Notes under the pieces: generated by a model
Database searches by the model: none
The model's input: the letters and a program-made list of their open reading frames with translations, nothing else
Told to the model about the DNA's origin: nothing
Shown: in pieces, positions 21,469-32,886 of the stretch
Layout of the letters: the number at the start of each line of letters is the position of its first letter
Position numbering within the stretch: position 1 is the first letter of the stretch
Position numbers and translations under genes: made by a program
Assembly: GCF_035046485.1 (NCBI RefSeq)
Contig: NC_085138.1
Coordinates: forward strand, 66,890,580-66,954,579
Reading direction: 5' to 3'
DNA from: Aedes albopictus
Lineage: Eukaryota; Arthropoda; Insecta; Diptera; Culicidae
DNA length: 64,000 bases

Positions 21469-21661
21469 TGAAATTGGAATGGAATTGGAATGGAATTGGA
21501 ATGGAATTGGAATGGAATTGGAATGGAATTGGAATGGAATTGAAATGGAATTGGAATGGAATTGGAATGGAATTGGAATGGAATTGGAATGGAATTGGAA
21601 TGGAATTGGAATGGAATTGGAATGGAATTGGAATGGAATTGGAATGGAATTGGAATGGAAG
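21469..21661 (+). repeat. 11-bp tandem array 1 (GGAATTGGAAT)
   Basis: About 17 units of GGAATTGGAAT with one variant (gaaatggaa near 21543). The same unit, inverted, builds the big array at 23.97-26.4 kb. Because 11 is not a multiple of 3, every frame cycles through the same 11-residue peptide and stays open; the frames here are not genes. Confidence 0.97.
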
Positions 21662-22775
21662 AATGACATTATTGTCATGACACAAAAACATTGCCACTTA
21701 ATAATTTCTCAATAGGTTTAAACCGCTTATTCGATGTTGCATGAAATTTATTTCAAATTCCCTAAAAACAACGACCGCACCGTCCTGCAATGTTATATAC
21801 AGCCTCCTGCGGAAACCTTTGAAACAGGCGCATATCGGATTCCACCATAGTCGTCCTCATTGTTGGAACAAATGTTGGCAAATAAGCTTCGCCAAGGCTA
21901 ATTTCATGCTATTTACGTTTTCTCATAAATACACATCTATTCAATATTTACCATTCTAAATCCTCCCCTCGCCCGGGTTCCGCGCCAAACCGAAGTCCCT
22001 CGGCGAGGCTCTGCCCTCGTACCTTCAATGCGAGTTCATGAGTTCAGAGACGAGACTGTGCGAAACCTTGAAAATGTTCCCGCCCGGCCCAGCCAGCCAG
22101 CCATGTGGAGCTGGTTCTAACTTCTCCGAAGCGACTCTGCCTGGTAGGGCAAACACAGAAGCTCGAAAACGGCAGGCAAATTTAGAATTTGTTGTTCGGC
22201 TGTGTTTGCCGGAGCTTCGCCGGGCCGTCAATGGAATGCCGGAACAATGATTTCGAAGGGAAAGAGAACTTCAGATGGCGCCGAACTCAGACTTTTCGGT
22301 ATCACGCACGAGTTCACGGGAAACAACGCTGGAGTAGCGCAATTCACATTAGGATGGTTTTCAAGGAAAAGCTTTGACTGACTGTTCCATTGGGAATGGT
22401 TTTTAGTAAGGGAGGATGGAGTGTTTTGCTGGGACGGCCATATGTACTACCGAGCCAATCATTAGTGCGGTTTCCGACGAATGGTCAAATTGTTCGAAGT
22501 TAGACTGCGGTTTTCAAGGTAATCCATGCGGCATCGCGTGCAGGTACAGTTCCGGGGTTGCGGGCGAGATAAGAATAAATTTCGACAGAATTATGATTCC
22601 CTATACCTGGATGTAATTTCCAATGTAAGCCGAAACCCAGAATGATAGAGCACAAGAACAACTTAAACTTGAAATTTTTGAAGGAAAATATAAGTAAAAT
22701 TGGAGGATTTCCTGGAAAAGTTCAAATAAAGATTCTTAAGATGTAATAAGTTAATATCTGTTGGAGTTCCTACAA
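21662..22775. other. Unassigned sequence between arrays
   Basis: No recognised gene or transposon. An 11-bp inverted pair, GGCAAACACAG (22148-22158) and CTGTGTTTGCC (22200-22210), brackets a short loop in the GC-richer part. Frames are short and without domains. Confidence 0.3.
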
Positions 22776-23107
22776 ATTGGATTTGGATTGGATTTGGATT
22801 GGATTTGGATTGGATTTGGATTGGATTTGGATTGGATTTGGATTGGATTTGGATTGGATTTGGATTGGATTTGGATTGGATTTGGATTGGATTTGGATTG
22901 GATTTGGATTGGATTTGGATTGGATTTGGATTGGATTTGGATTGGATTTGGATTGGATTTGCATTGGATTTGGATTGGATTTGGATTGGATTTGGATTGG
23001 ATTTGGATTGGATTTGGATTGGATTTGGATTGGATTTGGATTGGATTTGGATTGGATTTGGATTGGCTTTGGATTGGATTTGGATTGGATTTGGATTTGG
23101 ATTGGAG
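22776..23107 (+). repeat. 11-bp tandem array 2 (ATTTGGATTGG)
   Basis: About 30 units of ATTTGGATTGG with single-base variants at ~22960 (tttgcattgg) and ~23067 (ggctttgg) and a 6-bp unit near the end. It differs from array 1 by a few bases but has the same length. Plus frames give a LDLDWIWIGFG repeat and minus frames an NPIQIQSKSNP repeat; these are by-products. Confidence 0.97.
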
Positions 23108-23966
23108 GATGTAGGGGTTCCTTCGGAAATTCCTCCAGGAGTTCCTTACAAAAAATGTAAACTCAATGTACAATGCATCTGAAACGCAATTTGGATGAAA
23201 AGAATTTTTTAGCACGCAACGACCAACTTCAACGAAACCACTATCTATCTGATCCTCATGATGAAACCACAAATCTGTAAAGAACGTTTCAATATCCGTT
23301 GCCTCTTTCCATAAAATTCACTTTCTCTAAAAATAGCTTCTATCAAAATATATCAGTCAACAATATCCTTTACCCTTACGCCCTACTGAAGGCTTCCAAC
23401 CACTATTTCAAAACTCCATTCTGCCCATATCATTCTTTACGCAATCTTTATCAAACCCACTCACCTACTAAACCCACTTTGTGCTGCGAGAGAGAGGCAA
23501 GCAGGAAAATCATAGAAAGCACCCCCAGACAATTTCCGGTAAAAAACCGCATCCACCCAGACTCTCCCTCAGAACTTACATCAAAAGAGGAACTCGCACT
23601 CGCAGCACCAGCAAGCAAGCCGAGAGCTTCAAAAGAATAAGGGAAAAAAGCCCAATCGACGATGAAGGTGGTGGAAATTTCTTTCCCTCCCCTCGGAAAA
23701 TTTGCGACGGAACGAGCCGCTTATTCATTCACCGAAAATCTCACCAAAAGTGTCTTCACTCACCAAACTGGAAGATGCCTAGAGCCGGAGCTGGGTGGTT
23801 TATCTCTTTTACTGGCTTTCCCGGCAAGGTACACTGAGAAAAGTGGCGCGAGTTTTGAGCAAATATGCTTAAATTTGCTTTCATTTTTCCAGTTTTTGGC
23901 TCTTAGTTTTAGGTTAATTCAAACTTCAAGATTCAAACTAACAATATTTAATTAGGGAGTCGGAAG
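23108..23966. other. Unassigned sequence between arrays
   Basis: Low-GC DNA without a recognised repeat. Plus frames 23299-23640 and 23481-23837 overlap each other, show no domain and no splice structure; left uncalled. Confidence 0.3.
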
Positions 23967-26405
23967 AATTCCAATTTCATTTCAATTCCATTCCAATTCC
24001 ATTCCAATTCCATTCCAATTCCATTCCAATTCCATTCCAATTCCATTCCAATTCCATTCCAATTCCATTCCAATTCCATTCCAATTCCATTCCAACTCCA
24101 TTCCAATTCCATTCCAATTCCATTCCAATTCCATTCCAATTCCATTCCAATTCCAATTGCATTCCAATTCCATTCCAATTCCATTCCAATTCCATTCCAA
24201 TTCCATTCCAATTCCATTCCAATTCCATTCCAATTCCATTCCAATTCCATTCCAATTCCATTCCAATTCCATTCCAATTCCATTCCAATTCCATTCCAAT
24301 TCCATTCCAATTCCATTCCAATTCCATTCCAATTCCATTCCAATTCCATTCCAATTCCATTCCAATTCCATTCCAATTCCATTCCAATTCCATTCCAATT
24401 CCATTCCAATTCCATTCCAATTCCATTCCAATTCCATTCCAATTCCATTCCAATTCCATTCCAATTCCATTCCAATTCCATTCCAATTCCATTCCAATTC
24501 CATTCCAATTCCATTCCAATTCCATTCCAATTCCATTCCAATTCCATTCCAATTCCATTCCAATTCCATTCCAATTCCATTCCAATTCCATTCCAATTCC
24601 ATTCCAATTCCATTCCAATTCCATTCCAATTCCATTCCAATTCCATTCCAATTCCATTCCAATTCCATTCCAATTCCATTCCAATTCCATTCCAATTCCA
24701 TTCCAATTCCATTCCAATTCCATTCCAATTCCATTCCAATTCCATTCCAATTCCATTCCAATTCCATTCCAATTCCATTCCAATTCCATTCCAACTCCAT
24801 TCCAATTCCATTCCAATTCCATTCCAATTCCATTCCAATTCCATTCCAATTCCAATTGCATTCCAATTCCATTCCAATTCCATTCCAATTCCATTCCAAT
24901 TCCATTCCAATTCCATTCCAATTCCATTCCAATTCCATTCCAATTCCATTCCAATTCCATTCCAATTCCATTCCAATTCCATTCCAATTCCATTCCAATT
25001 CCATTCCAATTCCATTCCAATTCCATTCCAATTCCATTCCAATTCCATTCCAATTCCATTCCAATTCCATTCCAATTCCATTCCAATTCCATTCCAATTC
25101 CATTCCAATTCCATTCCAATTCCATTCCAATTCCATTCCAATTCCATTCCAATTCCATTCCAATTCCATTCCAATTCCATTCCAATTCCATTCCAATTCC
25201 ATTCCAATTCCATTCCAATTCCATTCCAATTCCATTCCAATTCCATTCCAATTCCATTCCAATTCCATTCCAATTCCATTCCAATTCCATTCCAATTCCA
25301 TTCCAATTCCATTCCAATTCCATTCCAATTCCATTCCAATTCCATTCCAATTCCATTCCAATTCCATTCCAATTCCATTCCAATTCCATTCCAATTCCAT
25401 TCCAATTCCATTCCAATTCCATTCCAATTCCATTCCAATTCCATTCCAATTCCATTCCAATTCCATTCCAATTCCATTCCAATTCCATTCCAATTCCATT
25501 CCAATTCCATTCCAATTCCATTCCAATTCCATTCCAATTCCATTCCAATTCCATTCCAATTCCATTCCAATTCCATTCCAATTCCATTCCAATTCCATTC
25601 CAATTCCATTCCAATTCCATTCCAATTCCATTCCAATTCCATTCCAATTCCATTCCAATTCCATTCCAATTCCATTCCAATTCCATTCCAATTCCATTCC
25701 AATTCCATTCCAATTCCATTCCAATTCCATTCCAATTCCATTCCAATTCCATTCCAATTCCATTCCAATTCCATTCCAATTCCATTCCAATTCCATTCCA
25801 ATTCCATTCCAATTCCATTCCAATTCCATTCCAATTCCATTCCAATTCCATTCCAATTCCATTCCAATTCCATTCCAATTCCATTCCAATTCCATTTCAA
25901 TTCCATTCCAATTCCATTCCAATTCCATTCCAATTCCATTCCAATTCCATTCCAATTCCATTCCAATTCCATTCCAATTCCATTCCAATTCCATTCCAAT
26001 TCCATTCCAATTCCATTCCAATTCCATTCCAATTCCATTCCAATTCCATTCCAATTCCATTCCAATTCCATTCCAATTCCATTCCAATTCCATTCCAATT
26101 CCATTCCAATTCCATTCCAATTCCATTCCAATTCCATTCCAATTCCATTGCAATTCCATTGCAATTCCATTCCAATTCCATTCCAATTCCATTCCAATTC
26201 CATTCCAATTCCATTCCAATTCCATTCCAATTCCATTCCAATTCCATTCCAATTCCATTCCAATTCCATTCCAATTCCATTCCAATTCCATTCCAATTCC
26301 ATTCCAATTCCATTCCAATTCCATTCCAATTCCATTCCAATTCCATTCCAATTCCATTCCAATTCCATTCCAATTCCATTCCAATTCCATTCCAATTCCA
26401 TTCCA
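23967..26405 (-). repeat. 11-bp tandem array 3, 2.4 kb
   Basis: About 220 units; the minus strand reads GGAATTGGAAT as in array 1. Very homogeneous. The rare variants show a higher-order structure: ccaactcca at 24092 and 24791, and ttccaattgc at 24151 and 24850, are both 699 bp apart (63 units plus 6 bp). Other variants are catttcaa (~25894) and two cattgcaa (~26147, 26158). Frames of up to 826 codons on the minus strand and 752 on the plus strand are artefacts of an 11-bp unit without stops. Confidence 0.98.
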
Positions 26406-28240
26406 TTGCTTCTAGCTTTTAGCTTCAAGCTTCTAGTTTCAAGCTTCTAGCTTCAAGCTTCAAGCTTCTAGCTTAAAGCTTCTAGCCTCAAGCTTCTAAC
26501 TTCAAGCTTCTAGCTTCTAGCTTCAAGCTTCTAGCATAGCTTCAAGCTTCTACTATAGCTTCAACCTTCAGCTTCTAGCTTCTAGTTTCAAGTTTCGAGC
26601 TTCAAGCTTCAAGCTTCAAGCTTCTAGCTTCTAGCTTCTAGTTTCTAGCTCCAAGCTTTAACCTTCAAGCTTGTAGCTTCTAGCTTAAAGCTTCAAGCTT
26701 CAAGCTTCAAGCTTCAAGCTTCAAGCTTCTAGCTTCAAGCTTCTAGTTTCTAGCTTCTAGCTTCTAGCTTCTTGCTTCCAGCTTCTAGCTTCAAGCTTCT
26801 AGTTTGAAGCTTCTGGTTTCAAGCTTCTAGCTTCAATTTTCTGGCTCTAAGCTTCTAGCTTCTAGCTTCAAGCTTCTAGCATAGCTTCAAGCTTCTACTA
26901 TAGCTTCAAGCTTCCAGCTTCTAGCTTCTAGTTTCAAGTTTCGAGCTTCAAGCTTCAAGCTTCAAGCTTCTAGCTTCTTGCTTCTAGTTTCTAGCTCCAA
27001 GCTTCAACCTTCAAGCTTGTAGCTTCTAGCTTAAAGCTTCAAGCTTCAAGCTTCAAGCTTCAAGCTTCTAGCTTCAAGCTTCTAGTTTCTAGCTTCTAGC
27101 TTCTAGCTTCTTGCTTCCAGCTTCTAGCTTCAAGCTTCTAGTTTGAAGCTTCTGGTTTCAAGCTTCTAGCTTCAATCTTCTGGCTCTAAGCTTCTAGCTT
27201 CAAGCTTCTAGCTTCAAGCTTCTAGCTTCAAGCTTCTAGCTTCAAGCTTCTGGCTTCAAGCTTCTGGCTTCAAGCTTCTAGCTTCAAGCTTCTAGCTTCT
27301 AGCTTCAAGCTTCTAGCTTCTAGCTTCAAGCTTCTAGCTTCAAGCTTCTAGCTTCAAGCTTCTAGCTTCAAGCTTGTAGCTTCTAGCTTCAAGTTTCTAG
27401 CTTCTTGCTTATAGCTTCTAGCTTCAAGCTTCAAGCTTCTAGCTTTAAGCTTCTAGCTTCAAGCTTCTAGCTTCAAGCTTCTAGCTTCAAGCTTCTAGCT
27501 TCAAGCTTCTAGCTTCAAGTTTCTAGCTTCAAGCTTCTAGCTTCAAGCTTCTAGCTTCAAGCTTCTAGCTTCAAGCTTCTAGCTTCAAGCTTCAAGCTTC
27601 TAGCTTCAAGCTTCTAGCTTCAAGCTTCTAGCTTCAAGCTTCTAGCTTCAAGCTTCTAGCTTCAAGCTTCTAGCTTCTAGCTTCTAGTTTCTAGCTTCAA
27701 GCTTCAAGCTTCTAGATTCGAGCTTCTAGCTTCTAGCTTCAAGCTACTTATTTCAAGCTTCTAGCTTCAAGCTTCTAGCTTCAAGCTTATAGCTTCAAGC
27801 TTCAAGCTTCTAGCTTCAAGCTTCTAGCTTCAAGCTTCTAGCTTCAAGCTTCTAGCTTCAAGCTTCTAGCTTCAAGCTTCTAGCTTCAAGCTTCTAGCTT
27901 CAAGCTTCTAGTTTCAAGCTTCTAGCTTCAAGCTTCTAGCTTCAAGCTTCTAGCTTCAAGCTTCTAGCTTCAAGCTTCTAGCTTCAAGCTTCTAGCTTCA
28001 AGCTTCTAGCTTCAAGCTTCTAGCTTCAAGCTTCTAGCTTCAAGCTTCTAGCTTCAAGCTTCTAGCTTCAAGCTTCTAGCTTCTAGCTTCAAGCTTCTAG
28101 CTTCAAGCTTCTAGCTTCAAGCTTCTAGCTTCAAGCTTCAAGCTTCTCGCTTTAAGCTTCAAGCTTCAAGCTTCTAGCTTCAAGCTTTAATCTACTAGTT
28201 TTCAGCTTTTAGCTCTAAGATTCTGGATTTTAGCTTCTAG
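26406..28240 (+). repeat. 7-bp satellite (AGCTTCA/AGCTTCT)
   Basis: About 1.8 kb of alternating AGCTTCA and AGCTTCT heptamers, directly abutting array 3 without a spacer. The first ~750 bp are diverse; a ~345-bp block repeats (ctagcatagc at 26531 and 26876; ttgtagcttc at 26671 and 27017). From 27200 to 28130 the units are nearly uniform 14-mers. AAGCTT palindromes recur every 14 bp. The right edge decays into ttttagctctaag before unique sequence. Non-coding. Confidence 0.97.
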
Positions 28241-29195
28241 CAATTAAGTGTTGTTTTAGTTTTTTAGAATTTTCTGATATTCTCAACAAAATACAACCAA
28301 ACACTTTTTCAGTGTTTACCACCGAAGTAGTTGTGGTTATCTGCTAGAACGCAATGGCAATATTTCTAGCCTGCACAACATATGACGTGACGGGCGTCGT
28401 CGTCGTGCCGTCTGGATGTAGGCGAAGTTTCCCGGAAAGCAGCATCATCACCGTTGTCATCATCGTTCCCACTGACTAAGCCGTCACCAGCCGTCGTCGT
28501 CACCGACAAAGAAGCAGAATTCCGGGACAAGGATATGGAAAAATTCAATTCCAACATTCCACCACCGAACGAAAATAACGCCATCAAAGTTTAGTTTTTT
28601 TCCACCTATTATGGAAAAGGACTTATGTTGAGATTAAAGAGATCGCTTGCTGGAAGTGCGTGCCGAAGAACGCGACACATTGAACTTTCCCGCCTAGCTG
28701 CCTAGCTGTCGGAAGGTTGAAGGATTCTTGTTCGATTACAATTCAGGGAAAAAAAGCATCGGAGAATTCGTGCAAAGGTGAAATTTTGTTTGAAAGATTG
28801 CGGAAAGTTACTCACGTTTTATGAGTGGTTAAAAGCCTACATTGTTCAGAATAGTCACATTCCTCTAGTAAGATTTTGGAGTCCAATTAGCTTTGAGTAT
28901 CGCTAGGTTTCATAAAAGCCCTACTAATCTCTTCGAATCTACAATTTTGTTTTAAAATGTTGCTTGATATATTACTCAGTACCCTTTAGAATGAGTAAAT
29001 AGTTTTGGACAGTTTAGATAATTTGAAAATAGTTTGTAAGATGAAAGCCTTTCGGGACAATTTTGTTCAGTAAAGTGACGCTGCTTGACCCAAATCGAAC
29101 TACAACAACAAAAGGAAGACATTTATTGAATTTAATGTAACTCATTTTTCACCCCCGATCCCACTTTTGATACAAATAGATTGCGATTTAATCTT
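28241..29195. other. Unassigned sequence
   Basis: No recognised gene or repeat. The minus frame 28366-28587 contains an acidic GNDDDNGDDA stretch from a cgtcgtcgtcg/catcatc-rich patch and is unlikely to be a gene. Probably the old insertion site on the right of the satellite block. Confidence 0.3.
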
Positions 29196-29576
29196 CCCGA
29201 CTAGATGGACATTACAAAATTATAACAAACTGTGTTATTTTGTTACAATAAATTTTTATAACAAGGGTTGTTATAAAACATGTACCGTTAGTAGTTAAAA
29301 TAACAAAAATTCTAACAAAATTCCCACTGAAAAGAACAAAAATGTAATAACTTGTGTTATGATCATAACAAAAATATTACAAAATTTGTTCCATGAAATA
29401 TGATAGAATATAACAAAATTATAATAAATTGTGTTATAATTCCTTTGACACCAATTAGGGTAAAAACTAATTTTTATACTCATTTTTTGGGTAAATATTT
29501 TTAAGTGTGTAATTCTATTTTTAGAAAAAAGTAAATAACATAAAAAATAGTTTCCAGAACTTTATAAAATTTTTCG

Positions 29577-29656
29577 GTACGAACGGGATTTGAACCAAGA
29601 CACCTACCATCGGTAGAAATCTGGCGCCTCTGCCAATGAGGCCATCACGGCTCTTG
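29577..29656 (-). other. tRNA-like block in element B
   Basis: Counterpart of 16967-17045 with the same A-box and B-box strings and only a few substitutions (for example ctggcgcc for ctagcgcc). Retention in both copies suggests it belongs to the parental element. Confidence 0.55.
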
Positions 29657-30264
29657 AGGAGAGCGGTGATAAAAGCTTTACTGGTTCTACGTATTGCCAG
29701 CTCCGTCATTCAAATCCTTGTTTGTCAGACGTACACGAGAGGGGTAGTATATGACGTCAAATTGAGCTCGTTGGCACATAATAAACTTGATTTGTCGATA
29801 GAGTTCTTGTTTTAAGCGATCACAATTATATCATAGGCAGATATGATAACAACTTTAGATATAATTTAGTTATATTCAAAACATTTTTTTCTTTTAAGCA
29901 ATGAAATGAAATCCATCACATAAGTGGTCATCCATTAAGTATATCGTCACGTTTAGAGGAGGCAGGGAGGGTTGAAAATTTCCAATTTTAGCGTGACGTT
30001 TACCCCTTCAGGAGGCGCGTCGTTGGAAAAAGTATAACATCACCAAAAAAGCTCGCTCGTCGAATACGGCGCGAGCTCGGTGCAGTTTCAGGATCAAACT
30101 GGCGCGCGCCCAGAAAGATGCTCACTAAGGTCGAAACAACATAGGCAGAATAAATTCCATGATTAACTGAGCAGAATTAATAGCATAGAGGGCATTTTTT
30201 GATGATAATAATTATTTAATTCTACTTTTTGCTCTCCACGTTCAATAACATTCACTACTCGGTA

Positions 30265-30565
30265 TCTATATATATAAAAATGAGTTTGAAGTCCCTTTGA
30301 GGCAACAAAACTCAAGAACGGCTGAACCGATCAGGATGATTCTTGCACGGTTCGGTTCGTATTCGTGGTGGCTGTGTTTATATGTACAAAAAGTTACGAA
30401 AATCAGCAAGAAAAGTAACAAAATTGAAAAATATTGATTTTTCATGAGCTGTGAATGAAATCAACACGATCGAAATGAAATCAATCTAGAGTGCGTTGCT
30501 GCGATGATCTCAACAGCTGTCAAACCACCACAGCTTGGCAAGACAAAGTTTGCCGGGACAGCTAG
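30265..30565 (+). mobile_element. Non-autonomous Helitron, 301 bp
   Basis: Starts TCTATATATATAAAAATGAG, a start seen in many insect Helitrons, and ends GCCGGGACAGCTAG just before a T, fitting the TC...CTRR rule with insertion between A and T. A small hairpin (GGCAA / TTGCC) sits about 10 bp before the end. There is no inverted repeat and no target duplication. Copy A keeps the uninterrupted site (cactactcgtattaattt). No Rep/helicase is encoded, so it was moved in trans. Confidence 0.85.
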
Positions 30566-32444
30566 TACTTTATTAATTTTGTCAGAGAGCAATAGTAGTA
30601 GTACTGTTTTGATATTTTCTGTAATCGATCTCATGTTTTCGTGTGTAGAGAGAGATACGTCATTTGTGTAAAATTCAAGTCAACAGTATTGCAAGTTCCA
30701 TGTAACGGAAGAATTGTTCATCTGGTCGGAAATTACAGCACAAGCAATATCCATCGTTTTAGACAGGGTGACTTTGGGTATTATCAGCAGGTTTGTTATT
30801 TTCGTCGGCCGCATTGCCTTAAACTTGCTCACGCAGAAAAAATGACGCTTGTTTAAAACTATGAAACGTATAGTTGATTATCAAACTGAGAATTTAGTTA
30901 TTCCAAAGCTATATTTCTTTGTTAATCGAAAGAGATTTTTCAAAAAACTCATCAAAATTGGTATTGAAAAACCTTTTTTAAATAATGTTTGCTTCATGTT
31001 TCATTTTGTCAACAAAATATCCGAGTTTCCTTCAAAATTATACACTGGTCAAAAATACGTATTTTGGGAATTGGAGTTTTTGTATTAAAATATGTTTTTT
31101 ATGAGTAAGTTTTTTCTGTGTTTATTTTTTCACAAAGTCCATTTGTTTCCTTACCATATTTGTTCAGACACTTTTTTCTCTAATACGAATGGTTTCGGTA
31201 TAACAGTTTTTCAAGAACATTCATGTTAAATAAAAACATTCGTTCTTCTCAAAAGTTACTCTCGAAACCAAACGATTTTTCTCACGTAAAATCACTTATA
31301 CTGTTATTGCTGAATACGTTAGCTACGTTTCGCCTGAAACCGAGGTATTAAAGTTTTGTCGTTTACCGATTTCGCGCAGATTTGATATATAGTGGATTCA
31401 CTTCTACACGACTTTCTCTACGCTGCTTTTCCACAGTTTCGAAGTTACGCGAAGTTCATTAGAGAAGATTTTTCTTTCTTGTTAACCTTTTTCTCCACCG
31501 GCCCACCAATTGCTACTAGAGAACGCTACAAAAGCTGCCACATTACAAAATAAACTGTATAAAAGCAACGGTTTTGTTGGTTGGATTCTTATTAGATTGG
31601 CATATCGTCCAGCAACTATTCCGGATTTGGATTAGAGTGCAATCAAAGAATACCAAAAAATTTGGAAACAGATACCTGTGAATCATTTGACTTGCAGCTA
31701 TATATCCATCTTACAGTTTATTTTGATAAAAAGCCATGTTGATATGCCAAGAGTTTTTTTTTACTACAGCTTCTAGCTATAATGATATCGCATAACGATA
31801 GCTTCAAAACACTACTTGTATGTGAATTTGGTAGATTAAAACTAAATGATAACAAGTTTTGTTACTTTTCTCATAAAAAATGTAACGCCGTCCACAAATT
31901 ACGTATCGCTCAAGGGAGAGGGTGAAGTACAATAGAGCGATACGGCCAATACAAAACTTTAGGACTTTCATACTCTAAAGTGTACCGGAAGAGGAGGGGG
32001 AGTTAAAACATGACGGTTTTAGCATTCGGTTGCGTTATAAATGAATGCTACCTATGTTACACGTTTTGTTTTTAATCTTTTGGCTCGAATGGTCCATATT
32101 ACAAAAATGATCAACTTTTTCGCGTTGATATAAAAATCCAACAAATTTTGGAATTATTTTGTTGCAAAAATCATAGCAAATATTATAGCAAATCTGTTAC
32201 GAAATCATGTTATAGGCAATTATTTTAATATGCATAATGTAACAAATTTTGTTATATACCTGTTTGAATAAATAATACAAGATTTGTTATAGTTTTGTTT
32301 CTAAAATAATAACAAATTTTGTTACAATTTTGTTATGTTCATTCACATATAAGAATCCTTACAACAAAATTATATCAAATTCTGTTATTTCTAACAACGG
32401 TTGCTATAGTTTTGTTATTATCTTGTTAGGTGCTTCTGGTCGGG

Positions 32445-32886
32445 TTTTCACACCCAGACGCAGAACCTTTGGCTTCGCCCACGCCACAGGCCGCCACATC
32501 TCCCTGTACAGGTGCGAGAGATAACCGGTCGCCGACTGGAAAACTGCTGACAAGGGGCAGACATCTCCGGAGCAGCGTGTAACGACGACCTAGTTGACCG
32601 TCGTCATCATCGCTATCGGGGAGGGGGGAACGCCTCTCTGTCGGTTTATATTTTGAAATCGGTTGGTCGTAAAATCGATTATCGAACCAAGAAAAGGGAA
32701 ACCATTTTTCGTCTTGTTCGGACGGAATTCAACGCCAAGTCGTCGTAAGTCATCCGGTGGATTCAACGATCACGCCACACGTGACTGGCGGTTTGTTTTC
32801 TTACAAGGTGGAAAACGTTCCCATACGCAACATAATAATATTGAGGCGTTCCACGGAGTCATGTCAGTCGATCCTGAGCGACCATT
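32445..32886. other. Unassigned sequence
   Basis: GC-richer than its surroundings to about 32640 and without a recognised repeat. Frame 32663-33019 starts here but runs into the inverted-repeat arm and is not credible. Confidence 0.3.

Larger units (their letters stand above)
29196..32444. mobile_element. Long TIR element, copy B (3.25 kb)
   Basis: Same ends, order and orientation as copy A at 16586-20185, with about 95% identity by eye over shared blocks such as the tRNA-like region, tcgtcacgtttagaggag, gtcagagag and tgttattatcttgttaggtg. It lacks both MITEs of copy A and carries a Helitron at 30265-30565 instead. Small differences include loss of tcataagggtattg near 30805. No transposase. 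Flanked by TT on both sides. Confidence 0.75.

Noticed and set aside
22751..23272. ORFs of 117-173 codons over array 2
   Set aside because: Same artefact of an 11-bp stop-free unit.
23948..26428. Very long ORFs (826, 802, 752 and 635 codons) over the big array
   Set aside because: They arise from an 11-bp unit lacking stops in any frame; both strands and all frames are open and the peptide is a strict 11-residue cycle.
21469..28240. CRISPR array
   Set aside because: Direct tandem units without spacers, in a eukaryotic setting; no cas genes.
28366..28587. Minus ORF with an acidic stretch
   Set aside because: The acidic run comes from a cgtcgtc/catcatc trinucleotide patch; no other support.
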